From Streptomyces sp. NBC_01717 (GTDB lineage: Bacteria > Actinomycetota > Actinomycetes > Streptomycetales > Streptomycetaceae), in the NCBI RefSeq assembly GCF_036248255.1, contig NZ_CP109178.1, positions 62,001 through 126,000 on the forward strand: a stretch of DNA of 64,000 nt. Direction: 5' to 3'. The translations under genes and the position numbers were made by a program. Of this stretch, positions 1 through 9,021 are shown in pieces (positions within the stretch are counted from its first letter, which is position 1; each line of letters opens with the position of its first letter). The notes beneath the pieces are model-generated. The model saw only the letters and a program-made list of their open reading frames with translations, was not told the origin of the DNA and did no database searches.

Positions 1-436
1 CCGCGCCGTTGAGGGCTTCGAGGCCCCTCGGGACCTGCGAGTCAGCCGTGGACTGCGCCTGCGGGAGGTCACCGGCGAGGGAGGCCTGGAACTGGTCGGT
101 CCAGGAAGAGATAGCCGTTCTTGGGCGGAAGGATCGGCGGGACGAGCGCGCTGGGCGGCGGGCCGGCGATTAGCGCGCCGACCTTGGGATCCTGGCCGGC
201 TTCGGAGATCACAACACTGCCGTAGGAGTGCCCAGCCGGGCGAACAGACCATCCTGCTCCGCGATGACCTGAAGGGTCGCCGCGACGTCCCCGGCGAGGG
301 AATCGGTCGGGTTCTGCACGAGGCTGACTTTGTAGCCCGCGCTCACGAAGCGCTCGTGGACGCCCTGCCAGCCGGATCCGTCCACGAATCCGCCGTGCAT
401 GAGAACCACGTTCCGTACTGCATGTTGCGCTGTCAT
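1..436 (-). pseudogene. alpha/beta hydrolase, frameshifted, running off the window edge
   Basis: The start at 436 (MTAQHAVRNVVLMHGGF) follows a GGGGGA ribosome site and gives the HGG oxyanion-hole region of a small alpha/beta hydrolase. The frame is lost near 232 and resumes in another frame at the nucleophile elbow AGHSYGSVV with EAGQDPKVGALIA. About 15 residues expected after this are missing, then PPSALVPPILPPKNGYLFLD follows. A third frame shift near 105 restores family-like sequence (DQFQASLAGDLPQAQ, then ADSQVPRGLEALNGA) to the edge. The family is usually about 230 residues. Several indels make a functional enzyme unlikely. The family match is from recalled patterns; the frame breaks are direct observation. 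Confidence 0.75.
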
Positions 437-522
437 GGTGATGTCCCCCATAGGGAATTCCCACGTTCTTCGGACGCATTCACCGTATGGATTCGTCGCC
501 TGCGCGGCTTCGGTTAGATGAC

Positions 523-579
523 TTAGACGGTGTCCTGGGTGGTGAGTTTGAGGAAGCGTTTGTAGCAGCAGAGGGCACG
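523..579 (-). pseudogene. possible transposase C-terminal remnant
   Basis: One reading frame ends ALCCYKRFLKLTTQDTV followed by TAA at 523-525. The CYKR-LxKLTT ending resembles the tail of some actinobacterial DDE transposases. It directly abuts the terminator hairpin of the protease gene, so only about 19 codons remain. The assignment rests on a short motif and is tentative. Confidence 0.3.
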
Positions 580-590
580 CCGCCGCCCCC

Positions 591-630
591 AAGGCCCCTG
601 TCCGCGGTCTCCACCGCGGACAGGGGCCTT
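591..630 (-). terminator. perfect 18-bp hairpin terminator of the S8 protease gene
   Basis: Arms 591-608 and 613-630 are perfect reverse complements separated by the loop CTCC. The hairpin lies 21 bp beyond the protease stop codon and has no long T run, which is usual for high-GC actinomycetes. Confidence 0.85.
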
Positions 631-650
631 TCGTCAGCCGCCCGCTGTCG

Positions 651-3600
651 CTACTTCAGGCCGAAGGCGCGGATTACGGTCTGGCTCACACTGTTCCCCT
701 TCGTGTCCCGCGCCGTCGTGCGCAGGCTCGCGAAGCGGGCCCGGGACGGCGCGTCGAGCTGCGCCTTCCAGTCGCCGCCCGACTGCCGCAGCGTCGTCCG
801 GCGCCACGTGGCACCGTCGTCGTACGACACTTCCAGCATCACCGTGCGAATCTCGCCCGTGCCCGCCGCTCCCTTCAGGTGCGACGGGGTGACTGTCAGC
901 CCGGTCCGCCGATGCGCATTGCCGGCCAGGTTGGTGGCCACCGCATAGTCGAGCTGCACCAGCGGCAGAGGCGTGAGAACCGTGTAGTCCGTGGTGCTGG
1001 AGGTGAACCCCCACTCGGTGCGGGTACGGGTCGAATACGGCCTGTCCGGCAGGTTCCGCTTGCCCTCCACCACGATCCGGTAGGGCAGCGGGTCCGGTGA
1101 CACGTTCTCGACGGTGACGATCCGCTCGTTGACGTCCTCGCCGAGCAGTTCGTCGCCCTGGTACAGCGAGATCTTCGAGGTGTCGCCGTCGGCCCAGACA
1201 ACGCCGGCGTGGCCGCCGGCGTCGCCCCAGGCCGGTACGGCGGAAGTGCTGATGATGTCGCCGGCCCGGAAGGGGGCCCGCCAGCTGATGCCGTCGTTGA
1301 GCAGTCGCGGGCGCTGGATGGGTGAGAACCAGCTCTCGCCGGTGGTGCTGCGCGGCTTGTACGAGCGCACCACGCCTCTTTGGCCGAGGTCGCTCATGCC
1401 CGCGCCGGAGACCCAGCGGACGCCGGTGCCCGCCGTGACCCACGACGTCAGCGTGCCCTGGGTCGCAACCGGCGTGGAGTCACTGAGCATGGGGCCGTTG
1501 AAGATGGCGGATATGTCATCGCGGAACTCGCGGGCCTCGCCCTGCTTGGTATCGCGGAACGACTCGTCGATCCGGGCCAGTTCGCCGGGGCCGGGCCGGT
1601 AGGACGGGTCGCGGGGGATCGCCCCGTCCTGGTGGCGGACCAGGTCGTACAGGTAGCGCGGATGCGGGTGAGAGACCACCTTCAGCGTTGCCATTCCGGG
1701 CTTGCGGATCCGGTTGAGCAGCCGTGCGCTGTCGTCGGTGCCGAGCGAGGCCACCGGCAGCGGGGCGGCGGCGGGCAGGTCGGCCCAGGGGTCAAACTTT
1801 CCGTAGCCGTCGTTCAGGATCAGCAGCTGCCTGGCGCCGGCCGTTGCCGCGGCCGCGGCCTGGTCCGGGGCGGGCACGGTGTCACTGCGGCGGACGACCG
1901 CCACTTGGCCGCGCACCTTCAGCTTGCGGAAGTCCGCGGCCGATCCGTTGCCGGCCCAGACGGCCCGGTAGGTGCCGGTGCCCTCGGGCAGCGCGCGGGA
2001 CAGGCTCTGGATGACGACGTCGTCGTAGGTCTGCGAGCCGGAGGAGAACGTCAGCGGCGGCTGGACCTGCCGCCAGCGGGTCGCGAAGATGTACGAGCCC
2101 TTCGTCACCTTCGGCGTCGGGGTCACCCAGAGGCTGTCGTACAACCAGTACTCGGGCATGTAGCTGTCCATGAACGGAAACAGGTCGCCGTTCGTCCGGT
2201 ACTGGTCGACCCTCATGAACTGGTTAGCGGTCGGCTGCGGGGTGAAGGCGGCCGCCCTGCGCAGCTTCGCGGCGTCGAAGCGGACGGTGCGGTCGGCGTC
2301 GAGGTCGATCTGCGGCGCGGAGAACATGGCGAAGCCCAGCGTGTGGGTGCCGTCGATCCCGGGAACGGCGGTGTTCATCCACGCCGAGTAGGTGCTCGGG
2401 GGCAGGCGCAGGCTCATGCGGCCCGAGGCATCGACCTCGTAAATCTTGGGCGCGGTGTTGCGCTCGACGTCCTTCAGAACGAGGGTGCCGGGCAGGGCGT
2501 CCCCGTGGCGGTCCTTCGCCGTGACTGACAGCGTGACCCGTCGCCCCTCCTTGTTCACGCCGACCGGCGTGCGGGTGAGGACCGTGCCGTCGGCACGGGT
2601 GGCAGTGAGCCGACTGGAGTAGGCGGCATTGTCCTCCGCCGCGTCGAGGTGGGTGATCACGCCGACGGTGGCGGTGCCGCGCGCGGGCACGCTCAGCTGC
2701 GAGTCGGTGAGGGTGAACACACCTTCGGGCAGCTGGTCCTGGCTCAGGGACAGGTCCACGGTGAGCGGCTCGGACCCGGTGTTGGTGTAGGTGACGTCCT
2801 TGCGGACGGTCTGGCCCGGCGTGTACGGGTAGTGGACCTGGGTGAACGCGGCCCCGGAGGCGAACAGCGTGGCCTTCACAGCGGCGGCGATGTCGAGCCG
2901 GCCGCTGCCGGCCTCGAAGGGGCTGAACCGCTGGGTGCTCGCGGTGGTGCTGACCAGGGCGTTCTTGAGCTGCTGCCCCGTCCAGTCCGGGTGCTTGGCG
3001 GCCAGCAGGGCCGCCGCGCCCGCGACGTGCGGTGTCGCCATCGACGTACCGCTCATCGTCTGATAGGCACCCTCCCCCTCCGCCGCGTACTGCGAGCGGG
3101 CCGCCAGCACGTTCACACCCGGGGCTGTCAGATCGGGCTTGATGGCATTGTCGCCCACGCGGGGGCCACGGCTGGAGAACTCCGCCAGCTGATCCACGCC
3201 CTTCCCCGGGCCGTTCACCGCGCCGACCGTCAGCGCGGCGTCCGCCGCTCCCGGGGCGCCCACACTGTACGGCGCGGGGCCGGAATTGCCGGCCGCGATG
3301 ACGAACAGCGTTCCGGTCTCCTCGCTGAGCCGGTTCACCGCCTGGCTGAGCGGGTCGGTGCCGTCGGTGGGCCCGCCGCCCAGGCTCATACTGACGACCT
3401 TGGCGTGCTGGTCCCGGGCGGCCCACTCCATGCCCGCCAGGATCCAGGAGTCCTGACCACTGCCGTCGTTGTCCAGCACCTTGCCGATGTGCAGCCCGGC
3501 GCCCGGGGCGACGCCCTTCTCCTTGCCGCCGGACGCAGCCCCGGTACCGGCGACAGTCGAGGCGACATGGGTCCCGTGGCCCTGCCGGTCGGTGACGTCC

Positions 3601-4418
3601 TGCCCCGGCACGAAACTCTCCGTGGCCACGATGCGGCCGGCGAAGTCCGGGTGCGCGGCGTCGATCCCAGTGTCCAGCACCGCGACGTCCACGCCCTGCC
3701 CGGTGTCCCCGCCCGCCCAGACGTCAGGGGCCCCGATTTGCGCGGTGGTGTCGGACAGCGTGGCCTTGACCTTCCCGTCCAGCCACACCTTCGCGACCCC
3801 GCCCGCCAGCGTTCCACGGGCCGCGGCACCGGCGGTCCGCGCCTTGGCGGAGGATGCCGGAGTGCCGCTGAGGGAGGACCAGAAGTCCGCCGCCTGCGCG
3901 TGCTTGGCCGATATCGCCGCGCCCTGGATGCTGCTCAGGGCCAGGGTCGTGCCGGCGCCCTCGGGGACCTTCATGTTGCGGGAGCGGGCAGCCGCGTCGG
4001 TGTACGTGACGATCAACGGCAGATGGTCACTGCGCGCGTCGTCGTAGCCGTCCGCGAGCAGTTCGGTCACGTTGAACAGGTGCTCGTCCAGCGCCCCGGA
4101 CGCGATGAAGGGCAACGCCGCGTCGGGATACACATAGATGTCGTCACCGACCGACATGACGTGCGCGCCACCGGTCCTGCCCTGCGGATCGGCCACCGAC
4201 GTGACCGAGTGCCTGCCGCCGTTCGCGGTCACCGTGACCTTGTCACCGGTGATCAGCGTGACGGTACGCACAATCGCAGGACCGGCGGCGGAAGTCGCCG
4301 TCGGGAACGGGGGCGGCGGAGTGGCGTCGGCCGACGCGGTAGGGCCGGTGGCCGTCAGCACCACCAGCGCGGCGACGGCGGCTGTCAACCCGCGTCTGCG
4401 GGACGGAGGCATACGCAA
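651..4418 (-). CDS. secreted S8 (subtilisin-like) serine protease
   Basis: This 1255-residue protein is an extracellular endopeptidase. Residues 1-30 form a signal peptide (arginine-rich start, then TAAVAALVVLTATGPTASA). A prodomain-like region follows to about residue 230. The catalytic triad is visible as Asp249 in AVLDTGID, His281 in GHGTHVAS and Ser459 in GTSMATPHVAG. The C-terminal part (about 530-1255) contains beta-rich segments and a PA-like stretch near 830-910 and is longer than in simple subtilisins. The TTG at 4418 lies 5 nt after GAGG; an ATG two codons later (4412) is an alternative start. A divergent regulator lies upstream at 4981 and a strong hairpin follows the stop. The family call is firm; the substrate is unknown. 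Confidence 0.93.
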   Translation of the reverse strand: MRMPPSRRRGLTAAVAALVVLTATGPTASADATPPPPFPTATSAAGPAIVRTVTLITGDKVTVTANGGRHSVTSVADPQGRTGGAHVMSVGDDIYVYPDAALPFIASGALDEHLFNVTELLADGYDDARSDHLPLIVTYTDAAARSRNMKVPEGAGTTLALSSIQGAAISAKHAQAADFWSSLSGTPASSAKARTAGAAARGTLAGGVAKVWLDGKVKATLSDTTAQIGAPDVWAGGDTGQGVDVAVLDTGIDAAHPDFAGRIVATESFVPGQDVTDRQGHGTHVASTVAGTGAASGGKEKGVAPGAGLHIGKVLDNDGSGQDSWILAGMEWAARDQHAKVVSMSLGGGPTDGTDPLSQAVNRLSEETGTLFVIAAGNSGPAPYSVGAPGAADAALTVGAVNGPGKGVDQLAEFSSRGPRVGDNAIKPDLTAPGVNVLAARSQYAAEGEGAYQTMSGTSMATPHVAGAAALLAAKHPDWTGQQLKNALVSTTASTQRFSPFEAGSGRLDIAAAVKATLFASGAAFTQVHYPYTPGQTVRKDVTYTNTGSEPLTVDLSLSQDQLPEGVFTLTDSQLSVPARGTATVGVITHLDAAEDNAAYSSRLTATRADGTVLTRTPVGVNKEGRRVTLSVTAKDRHGDALPGTLVLKDVERNTAPKIYEVDASGRMSLRLPPSTYSAWMNTAVPGIDGTHTLGFAMFSAPQIDLDADRTVRFDAAKLRRAAAFTPQPTANQFMRVDQYRTNGDLFPFMDSYMPEYWLYDSLWVTPTPKVTKGSYIFATRWRQVQPPLTFSSGSQTYDDVVIQSLSRALPEGTGTYRAVWAGNGSAADFRKLKVRGQVAVVRRSDTVPAPDQAAAAATAGARQLLILNDGYGKFDPWADLPAAAPLPVASLGTDDSARLLNRIRKPGMATLKVVSHPHPRYLYDLVRHQDGAIPRDPSYRPGPGELARIDESFRDTKQGEAREFRDDISAIFNGPMLSDSTPVATQGTLTSWVTAGTGVRWVSGAGMSDLGQRGVVRSYKPRSTTGESWFSPIQRPRLLNDGISWRAPFRAGDIISTSAVPAWGDAGGHAGVVWADGDTSKISLYQGDELLGEDVNERIVTVENVSPDPLPYRIVVEGKRNLPDRPYSTRTRTEWGFTSSTTDYTVLTPLPLVQLDYAVATNLAGNAHRRTGLTVTPSHLKGAAGTGEIRTVMLEVSYDDGATWRRTTLRQSGGDWKAQLDAPSRARFASLRTTARDTKGNSVSQTVIRAFGLK

Positions 4419-4980
4419 GGGAACCTCATGAACTAGATGGGCAGCGGTCCTTGGCAGTCAGCCATCCCTTCGCATCACTGTAAAGTCAGCGCTTTGGCAC
4501 TTCTGTGCCACGTCACCAAGTGGACATGGCGCAAGTCCACGCAATGATCCCCAAGCGGGACATGCTGCACGGTGCGAGGAGTTGCCGGATCCCCAAGGAG
4601 GCCCAACCATGCAAGCTGGCTGCCGCTGTCTTGCGCGGTACGGCCGGGCATGCCTCAACATGCAGTTTCCTTGGCCCTTTGACGGGTCGTCAGTTTAGCT
4701 GTCTTGCCGTCGTCGACTGCCCGGCTGGACGCTGCGAGCAGGAATGATGCTCCTGATGTTCAGCCCGCACGCCAGCGGCCTGACTTCCTGGCCCTGGGCT
4801 TCTTCCCGGCAGCCGGAGTGGAATCGATCGAAGATGTCGTTCATTGCGGCGGCGCGACGGCAACAGGCCGAGGGACCGTAACTGGAGGCAACCGACGACC
4901 GGGGCCCGTTCCTCTGGCCGCCACCACGGCTTGTATTTTCCTGATCGGTGTCACACGGGCAAGGCCAGAGGTGGAGAGCA
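4419..4980. other. 562-bp divergent intergenic region
   Basis: No convincing gene is seen between the protease and its divergent regulator. The reading frames present have no family features. The stretch holds the two inverted repeats listed separately and presumably both promoters. Confidence 0.5.
4495..4540. promoter_or_regulatory. two inverted repeats upstream of the protease gene
   Basis: TGGCAC-TTCT-GTGCCA (4495-4510) and GTGGAC-N9-GTCCAC (4520-4540) are perfect dyads 80-120 bp upstream of the protease start, in the region shared with the divergent regulator gene. They are candidate operator sites for that regulator; this is inference from position and symmetry only. Confidence 0.4.
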
Positions 4981-5985
4981 ATGATGGAAAACGACGCACC
5001 CTTGGAGTTGGTTGGACTCGATACAGAGGCGGAGGCTGTCTATCGCCATCTTCTGGTGCGCAGTGGCGGGACCGTCGACGAGATAGTGGCGGCATTCGGA
5101 GTGAGCTTCGAGCACGCATTGGCGTTGCTCGAACGTCTGCACCACTCCGGGTTGGTCAGCCGTAGGTCCTCGGGGGCGTTCCTCACGGTGGATCCCCGTC
5201 ACGCGCTGCGGACACTGGTGGAATCACGCGAGCGTCAGCTGGCTGCCGTGCGGGACGCTGCGGGGCCGTTGGGTGCGATCTTCGACGACGCCAGGCGGTC
5301 CAGTACGGCCGAACCCGCCACCAGGACCATCAGCGGTCCGGAGGCGGTCGGCGACTGCTACTACCGCTTGAAGCAAGCTGCCCGATCCGAGATCTGCGCC
5401 ATGGACCGCCCTCCGTTCCTGCTGGCTCCGAATGGACCACTCGACGAGGCAGCGGTCCGGCGCGGGGTGCGAGTGCGTGTCGTCTACGCGGCTGCCAGCT
5501 TCGATGCTGAAAGCGGCTGGCAGGCGCTGGGCAGCCTCGTGTCGCGTGGGGAAGAAGCCAGGGTCGTGCCGGCGCTGCCTATCAAATTGGCGATGGCTGA
5601 CCGGTCGGCCGCGATGGTCTCGCTGAGCTTGTCAGCCGACAGCAACGAGTGTCTCTACACCGAAGCACCCCCCTTGCTGAAAGCACTGACCGAACTCTTC
5701 GAGCATTACTGGACCACCGCGCCCTCACTGAGTGGGGGCCCCGACTCCGAGTCGTTGCCGTCACCAGGGCCGTCCACCCAAGGCGACCAGACCCGGAAGC
5801 CCACTGACGAAGAACGGAACCTGCTTGCGCTCTTTGCCGCTGGGGTCAAGGACGACGCCATTGCCCGCCAATTCGGGGTTTCGACACGGACGCTGCGGCG
5901 GCGGATCCAAGACCTTTACGCAGAGCTAGGGACCACCAACCGGTTCGGCGCCGGTGTAGCAGCAGCTCGACGCAACTGGGTTTGA
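4981..5985 (+). CDS. TrmB/LuxR-type transcriptional regulator
   Basis: A 334-residue DNA-binding regulator. The N-terminal 70 residues form a winged-helix-like domain (LDTEAEAVYRHLLVRSGG, then FEHALALLERLHHSGLVSRR). A middle domain of about 180 residues follows. The C-terminus holds a LuxR-like helix-turn-helix (TDEERNLLALFAAG, IARQFGVSTRTLRRRIQDLYAELG). ATG at 4981 is preferred because AGGTGGAG lies just upstream; a GTG at 4948 is in frame but lacks such a site. Pairing of this regulator type divergently with a secreted S8 protease suggests that it controls the protease. The ligand is unknown. Confidence 0.85.
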   Translation: MMENDAPLELVGLDTEAEAVYRHLLVRSGGTVDEIVAAFGVSFEHALALLERLHHSGLVSRRSSGAFLTVDPRHALRTLVESRERQLAAVRDAAGPLGAIFDDARRSSTAEPATRTISGPEAVGDCYYRLKQAARSEICAMDRPPFLLAPNGPLDEAAVRRGVRVRVVYAAASFDAESGWQALGSLVSRGEEARVVPALPIKLAMADRSAAMVSLSLSADSNECLYTEAPPLLKALTELFEHYWTTAPSLSGGPDSESLPSPGPSTQGDQTRKPTDEERNLLALFAAGVKDDAIARQFGVSTRTLRRRIQDLYAELGTTNRFGAGVAAARRNWV

Positions 5986-6191
5986 GCATCCCGGCCCCGC
6001 TCGGACCAATCGGAATTCCCCACGAGCCGACCACTCCCTCGGCCCGGATCGCGCCGGACCATCCGTTCGCATCGAGCATCAGGCGGGCCCATCAGGGAGC
6101 CGAGTGCCCCGCAGGGATGGGTGGCAACGCCCGTACAGCATGCAGGACGGACACCCAGTGAGCTCTTGGGCCGCGGCTCACGTGTTGTAGC

Positions 6192-6325
6192 TCAGGCGGC
6201 CATCCTGCGTCGTGCGGGGTGGCCATCGGGGTGGTGGTTGACCCATGCCAGGCCTCCGATATCGAGGCGTTGGCGGGCGCGCGTGACAGCTACATAGGCG
6301 AGCCGGGCTTCGCCATCGTCGATGG
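6192..6325 (-). pseudogene. UvrD/PcrA-like helicase, C-terminal remnant
   Basis: The frame ending at TGA 6192 reads DDGEARLAYVAVTRARQRLD followed by IGGLAWVNHHPDGHPARRRMAA. EARLAYVAVTRARQRL is helicase motif VI of UvrD-type superfamily 1 helicases, where the conserved Arg contacts ATP. Only about 42 codons remain. Upstream, at about 6325, the sequence switches abruptly to an RHS-type fragment in another frame. Confidence 0.7.
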
Positions 6326-7200
6326 GCCCGGGAAGTGTAGGTGGGCTGATAGCGGTCGTTGAAGGCGTCGGTCGCGGTGGTGCAGGCGGCGCCGTTCACG
6401 TAGCGGGTGCTGCTGGTGAGCTTGCCTTCTCCGAAGGTGTCGTACGTCCACTTGGCCAGTACGGTGTCGCCCTGCTTGGTGTCGGTCTTGCGGCCGAGTT
6501 CGTCCTACTCCGTGGTCAGGGTGATGTCGCTGGTCGTCGGACACAGCGGTGACGTGGCCAAGGTCCTCGTACGTGTTGTGGACCGTGCCATGGTCCGGGT
6601 CCTTGACCACGTCTTCTGGCCGCGACTGTCGAAGGTGTAGCTCCAGATGTTGCCGTCAGGGTCGGTGACCGATTCCGGCTTGTCGTACTTCCCCTACGTG
6701 TAGGTGGTCTTCTGCGAGGCAGTTCGAGCGGTGTTGGTGTACTGCAGCAGGTCGTTTTTGTGCGGCCACGGGCGTCGGTCACCATGGTGGAGGCGGTGCC
6801 GCCCTCCGGTGGGATCACCGTAGTGCGGTCTCGTCTTCGTGCGTCACTGCTCGTCGCCGAACTTGACCGACAGCGCGTCGGTGACCCGGCCCGTTCCGTC
6901 GATCAGGTTCTGTGTCGCGGTCGGGACCGTGTTCACCGCGGCAGATCCAAGTTTCGCCGACGGCAGGCCGGTTGCGTAGTAGGTGGAGTACGACTGCCAG
7001 GCCCAGCCTCGGGTGTCGTACATCCTCTCGGTCATGACCCGGTTCTGGGTGCCGGTGGCCGGGGGCCTGTGTCTGGCGCTCACGCAGCAGCCCGTCGTTC
7101 AGCGCCGTACCAGGTACAGCTGGGCACCCCACCAGTCCGAGCCGGTCATGGTTCCCGTAACCGACGAAGTGGCCGACGGTCCCTGGCGCGCCACCCTTGA
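6326..7200 (-). pseudogene. RHS-repeat protein fragment, multiply frameshifted
   Basis: Across three frames the strand encodes RHS/YD-repeat-like pieces: TGTMTGSDWWGAQLYLVRR, then MYDTRGWAWQSYSTYYATGL, NLIDGTGRVTDALSVKFGDE, VTDPDGNIWSYTFDSRGQ, DELGRKTDTKQGDTVLAKWT and FNDRYQPTYTSRAHR. Frame changes occur near 7095, 6845, 6765 and 6570 and several stops interrupt it. RHS proteins are large secreted polymorphic-toxin carriers; this is an internal piece lacking both ends, and it joins a helicase remnant at about 6326. Confidence 0.7.
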
Positions 7201-7281
7201 ACGCAGAAGCGGACTGCTCGTCAAGAAGTTCCACGCGAAGATCAAATTCCCGCACACCCAGGCATCGCCCCAGCAGCCGCC

Positions 7282-7410
7282 GTAGACGCCGAAACGTCCA
7301 GCGGTAACGCACTCAAGGGACTGATCGCGGAGATCCTCCTGCTCGGCACCGCCCTCCTGATCATCACCAACCGCATTCGCCGCCACGGCAGAACAACAGC
7401 CGACGCATAG
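7282..7410 (+). pseudogene. possible C-terminal membrane-tail remnant
   Basis: A frame without its own start reads ALKGLIAEILLLGTALLI then ITNRIRRHGRTTADA and a TAG stop at 7408-7410: one hydrophobic helix with a basic cytoplasmic tail. It may be the end of a lost membrane protein. No family is recognised. Confidence 0.2.
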
Positions 7411-7820
7411 CAACCTCCCGGCCAGCCTGGAGCGGGCGCACATTAGGCGTGGACGGGTCTGATCTCGCCTGTCGGCTGCGTCGTGCACCTACCAAGTCCA
7501 GAAACCTCCAGCAGAGCGCAGGGCTACTCATTGCCCCCTTGGTCCCGCGTTCAACGGAGTGGGCCAATGGCCCAGGCGTGCCACCCCGGCCGGAGTGGCT
7601 TCAGCGGGCGTCGTAGCGTCGGCGGGATTCCTCGATCTCGTCGAGGGTCTCCCGGTCACCGGTGAGAGCGGCGAGGGGGGTGGTCAGCAGTCGGGGTATC
7701 GGTGGTGGCGGCGTGTTCAGTTCCTTGGCGCGCGTGGCGTAGTTCACCTCCACCCCACGCCACCGCCTGCCGCGTCTCCGCAACCCGGCGGGGTGTGGCT
7801 GTGCGACGGGAGACCATTCC
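7411..7820. other. 410-bp stretch without a convincing gene
   Basis: Only one 60-codon frame on the minus strand (7601-7783, ending TLDEIEESRRRYDAR) looks somewhat protein-like. It has no ribosome site and no recognised family, and may be another remnant. Confidence 0.3.
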
Positions 7821-8840
7821 TCACGCCCCCGGCGGCGGCCCCGTCGTCCCGCGCACCATCAGCCGCGGTTCCAGCACCAGTTCGCGCGGCGGCGGCGACG
7901 CCGCGTTCTCCAGCCGCTCCACCGCGAAGCTGACCGCCTGCGCGGCCTGAGCCGCGGCGTCCTGGCGGACCGTGGTCAGGTCGATGTGCGACAGATGGGA
8001 GAGGTAACTGTCGTCGAAACCCGCGACCGAGATGTCCCCCGGCACCTCCAGCCCCGCGCCTGCGAGGCTGTGCAGCAGGCCGACGGCGCAGCGGTCGTTG
8101 GCCGCGAGAACCGCGGTGGGTCGGGCGTCCTCCATGGCCAGCAGTCGCCCGGCGGCGATGCCCGCCTCCTCGGTATGTCCGCCGGGAATGACCCGGATCT
8201 CGTCGGCCAGGCCGTGACGACGCATCGCGGCACGATAGGCGCGGCGGCGCTCCGCGGAGCCGGCGCCCCGGCCGCCATCGATATGGGCGATACGGCGGTG
8301 TCCGAGGGTGACGAAGTGGTCGATGACTTGGCGTACGCCCTTGCCCTCCGCCGTACGGACGCTGTCCGCGGCGCTGCCCGGCACGTCCGCGCCCACCACG
8401 ACCAGGGCGGAGCTGCGCCGCGCCAGTTCGCCGAGGAAGGCGGCGTCCGATTCGGGCCCGAGCAGGATCAGCGCCTCGCAGCGGTGGCTGAGCAGCGCCT
8501 CGGCGGCCGTGCGCTCGTCGCGCCCCGGGGCGCGGGCCGACAGCAGCACGTCGTACTCCAGGCGCTCCGCCTCCGGGTAGATCGCCTCGACCAGGTCGGC
8601 GTGGAAGGGATGGTGCAGGGTCAGCAGCACGCCGATGGTGCGACTGCGGCCGCGGGCCAGCAGCCGGGCGGCGCTGTCCGGCTGGTAGCCCAGCTCGTCG
8701 GCTGCCCGCAGGACGCGCTGCCGGGTCTGCTCGCTGGCGCCCGGCCGGTTACGGAAGACCAGGGAGACCAGGGCGCGCGAGACACCCGCCCGGGCGGCCA
8801 CATCCACCATGGTGGGGCGCTTCTGGTCGGATCCTGCCAA
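7821..8840 (-). CDS. LacI-family transcriptional regulator of the inositol operon
   Basis: A 339-residue repressor-type regulator. The N-terminal LacI helix-turn-helix is clear (TMVDVAARAGVSRALVSLVF) with the hinge region QPDSAARLLARGRSRTIGVLL; the remainder is a periplasmic-binding-protein-like sensor domain (VLAANDRCAVGLLHSLAGAG, DISVAGFDDSYLSHLSHIDL). The start is TTG at 8840, seven bases after AGGAG; longer frames upstream have no family sequence. It is divergent from iolC, with a palindromic operator between them, so it most likely controls inositol catabolism. The effector could be inositol or a breakdown intermediate; this is inferred from context. Confidence 0.9.
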   Translation of the reverse strand: MAGSDQKRPTMVDVAARAGVSRALVSLVFRNRPGASEQTRQRVLRAADELGYQPDSAARLLARGRSRTIGVLLTLHHPFHADLVEAIYPEAERLEYDVLLSARAPGRDERTAAEALLSHRCEALILLGPESDAAFLGELARRSSALVVVGADVPGSAADSVRTAEGKGVRQVIDHFVTLGHRRIAHIDGGRGAGSAERRRAYRAAMRRHGLADEIRVIPGGHTEEAGIAAGRLLAMEDARPTAVLAANDRCAVGLLHSLAGAGLEVPGDISVAGFDDSYLSHLSHIDLTTVRQDAAAQAAQAVSFAVERLENAASPPPRELVLEPRLMVRGTTGPPPGA

Positions 8841-8948
8841 CGCTTCGCTCCTGTCTTGTCGCGCTCTGGCCGTCGTCCTGACGGTGCGGACCTTCGCGTC
8901 TGCTCCCGCGCGGGAACACACTTCCTCGGCCGGCCGCCGCCCGCACTC

Positions 8949-9008
8949 TTGACATCCCGGCGCTACGGGATCATGGTACTCGCATCTAGCGCGCTCTAGT
9001 AGAGCGCG
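8949..9008 (+). promoter_or_regulatory. iol operon promoter and LacI-type operator
   Basis: TTGACA at 8949-8954 is a consensus -35 element, with CATGGT at 8972-8977 as the best -10 at 17 bp spacing. At 8990-9008 lies the perfect dyad CGCGCTCTA-G-TAGAGCGCG, centred 23 bp before iolC. Position just downstream of the -10 and the odd-centred symmetry fit repression by the divergent LacI-family protein. Confidence 0.6.
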
Positions 9009-9021
9009 ACAGGAGGGTTTC

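Noticed and set aside
2649..4436. Long plus-strand open frame of about 595 codons opposite the S8 protease
   Set aside because: It is a shadow of the high-GC protease gene: Arg/Gly/Val-rich translation with no motifs, while the minus strand carries signal peptide and full catalytic triad.
4495..4510. TGGCAC-TTCT-GTGCCA hairpin as a terminator
   Set aside because: It lies upstream of both divergent starts, not after a gene, and the 6-bp stem is weak; listed as possible operator instead.
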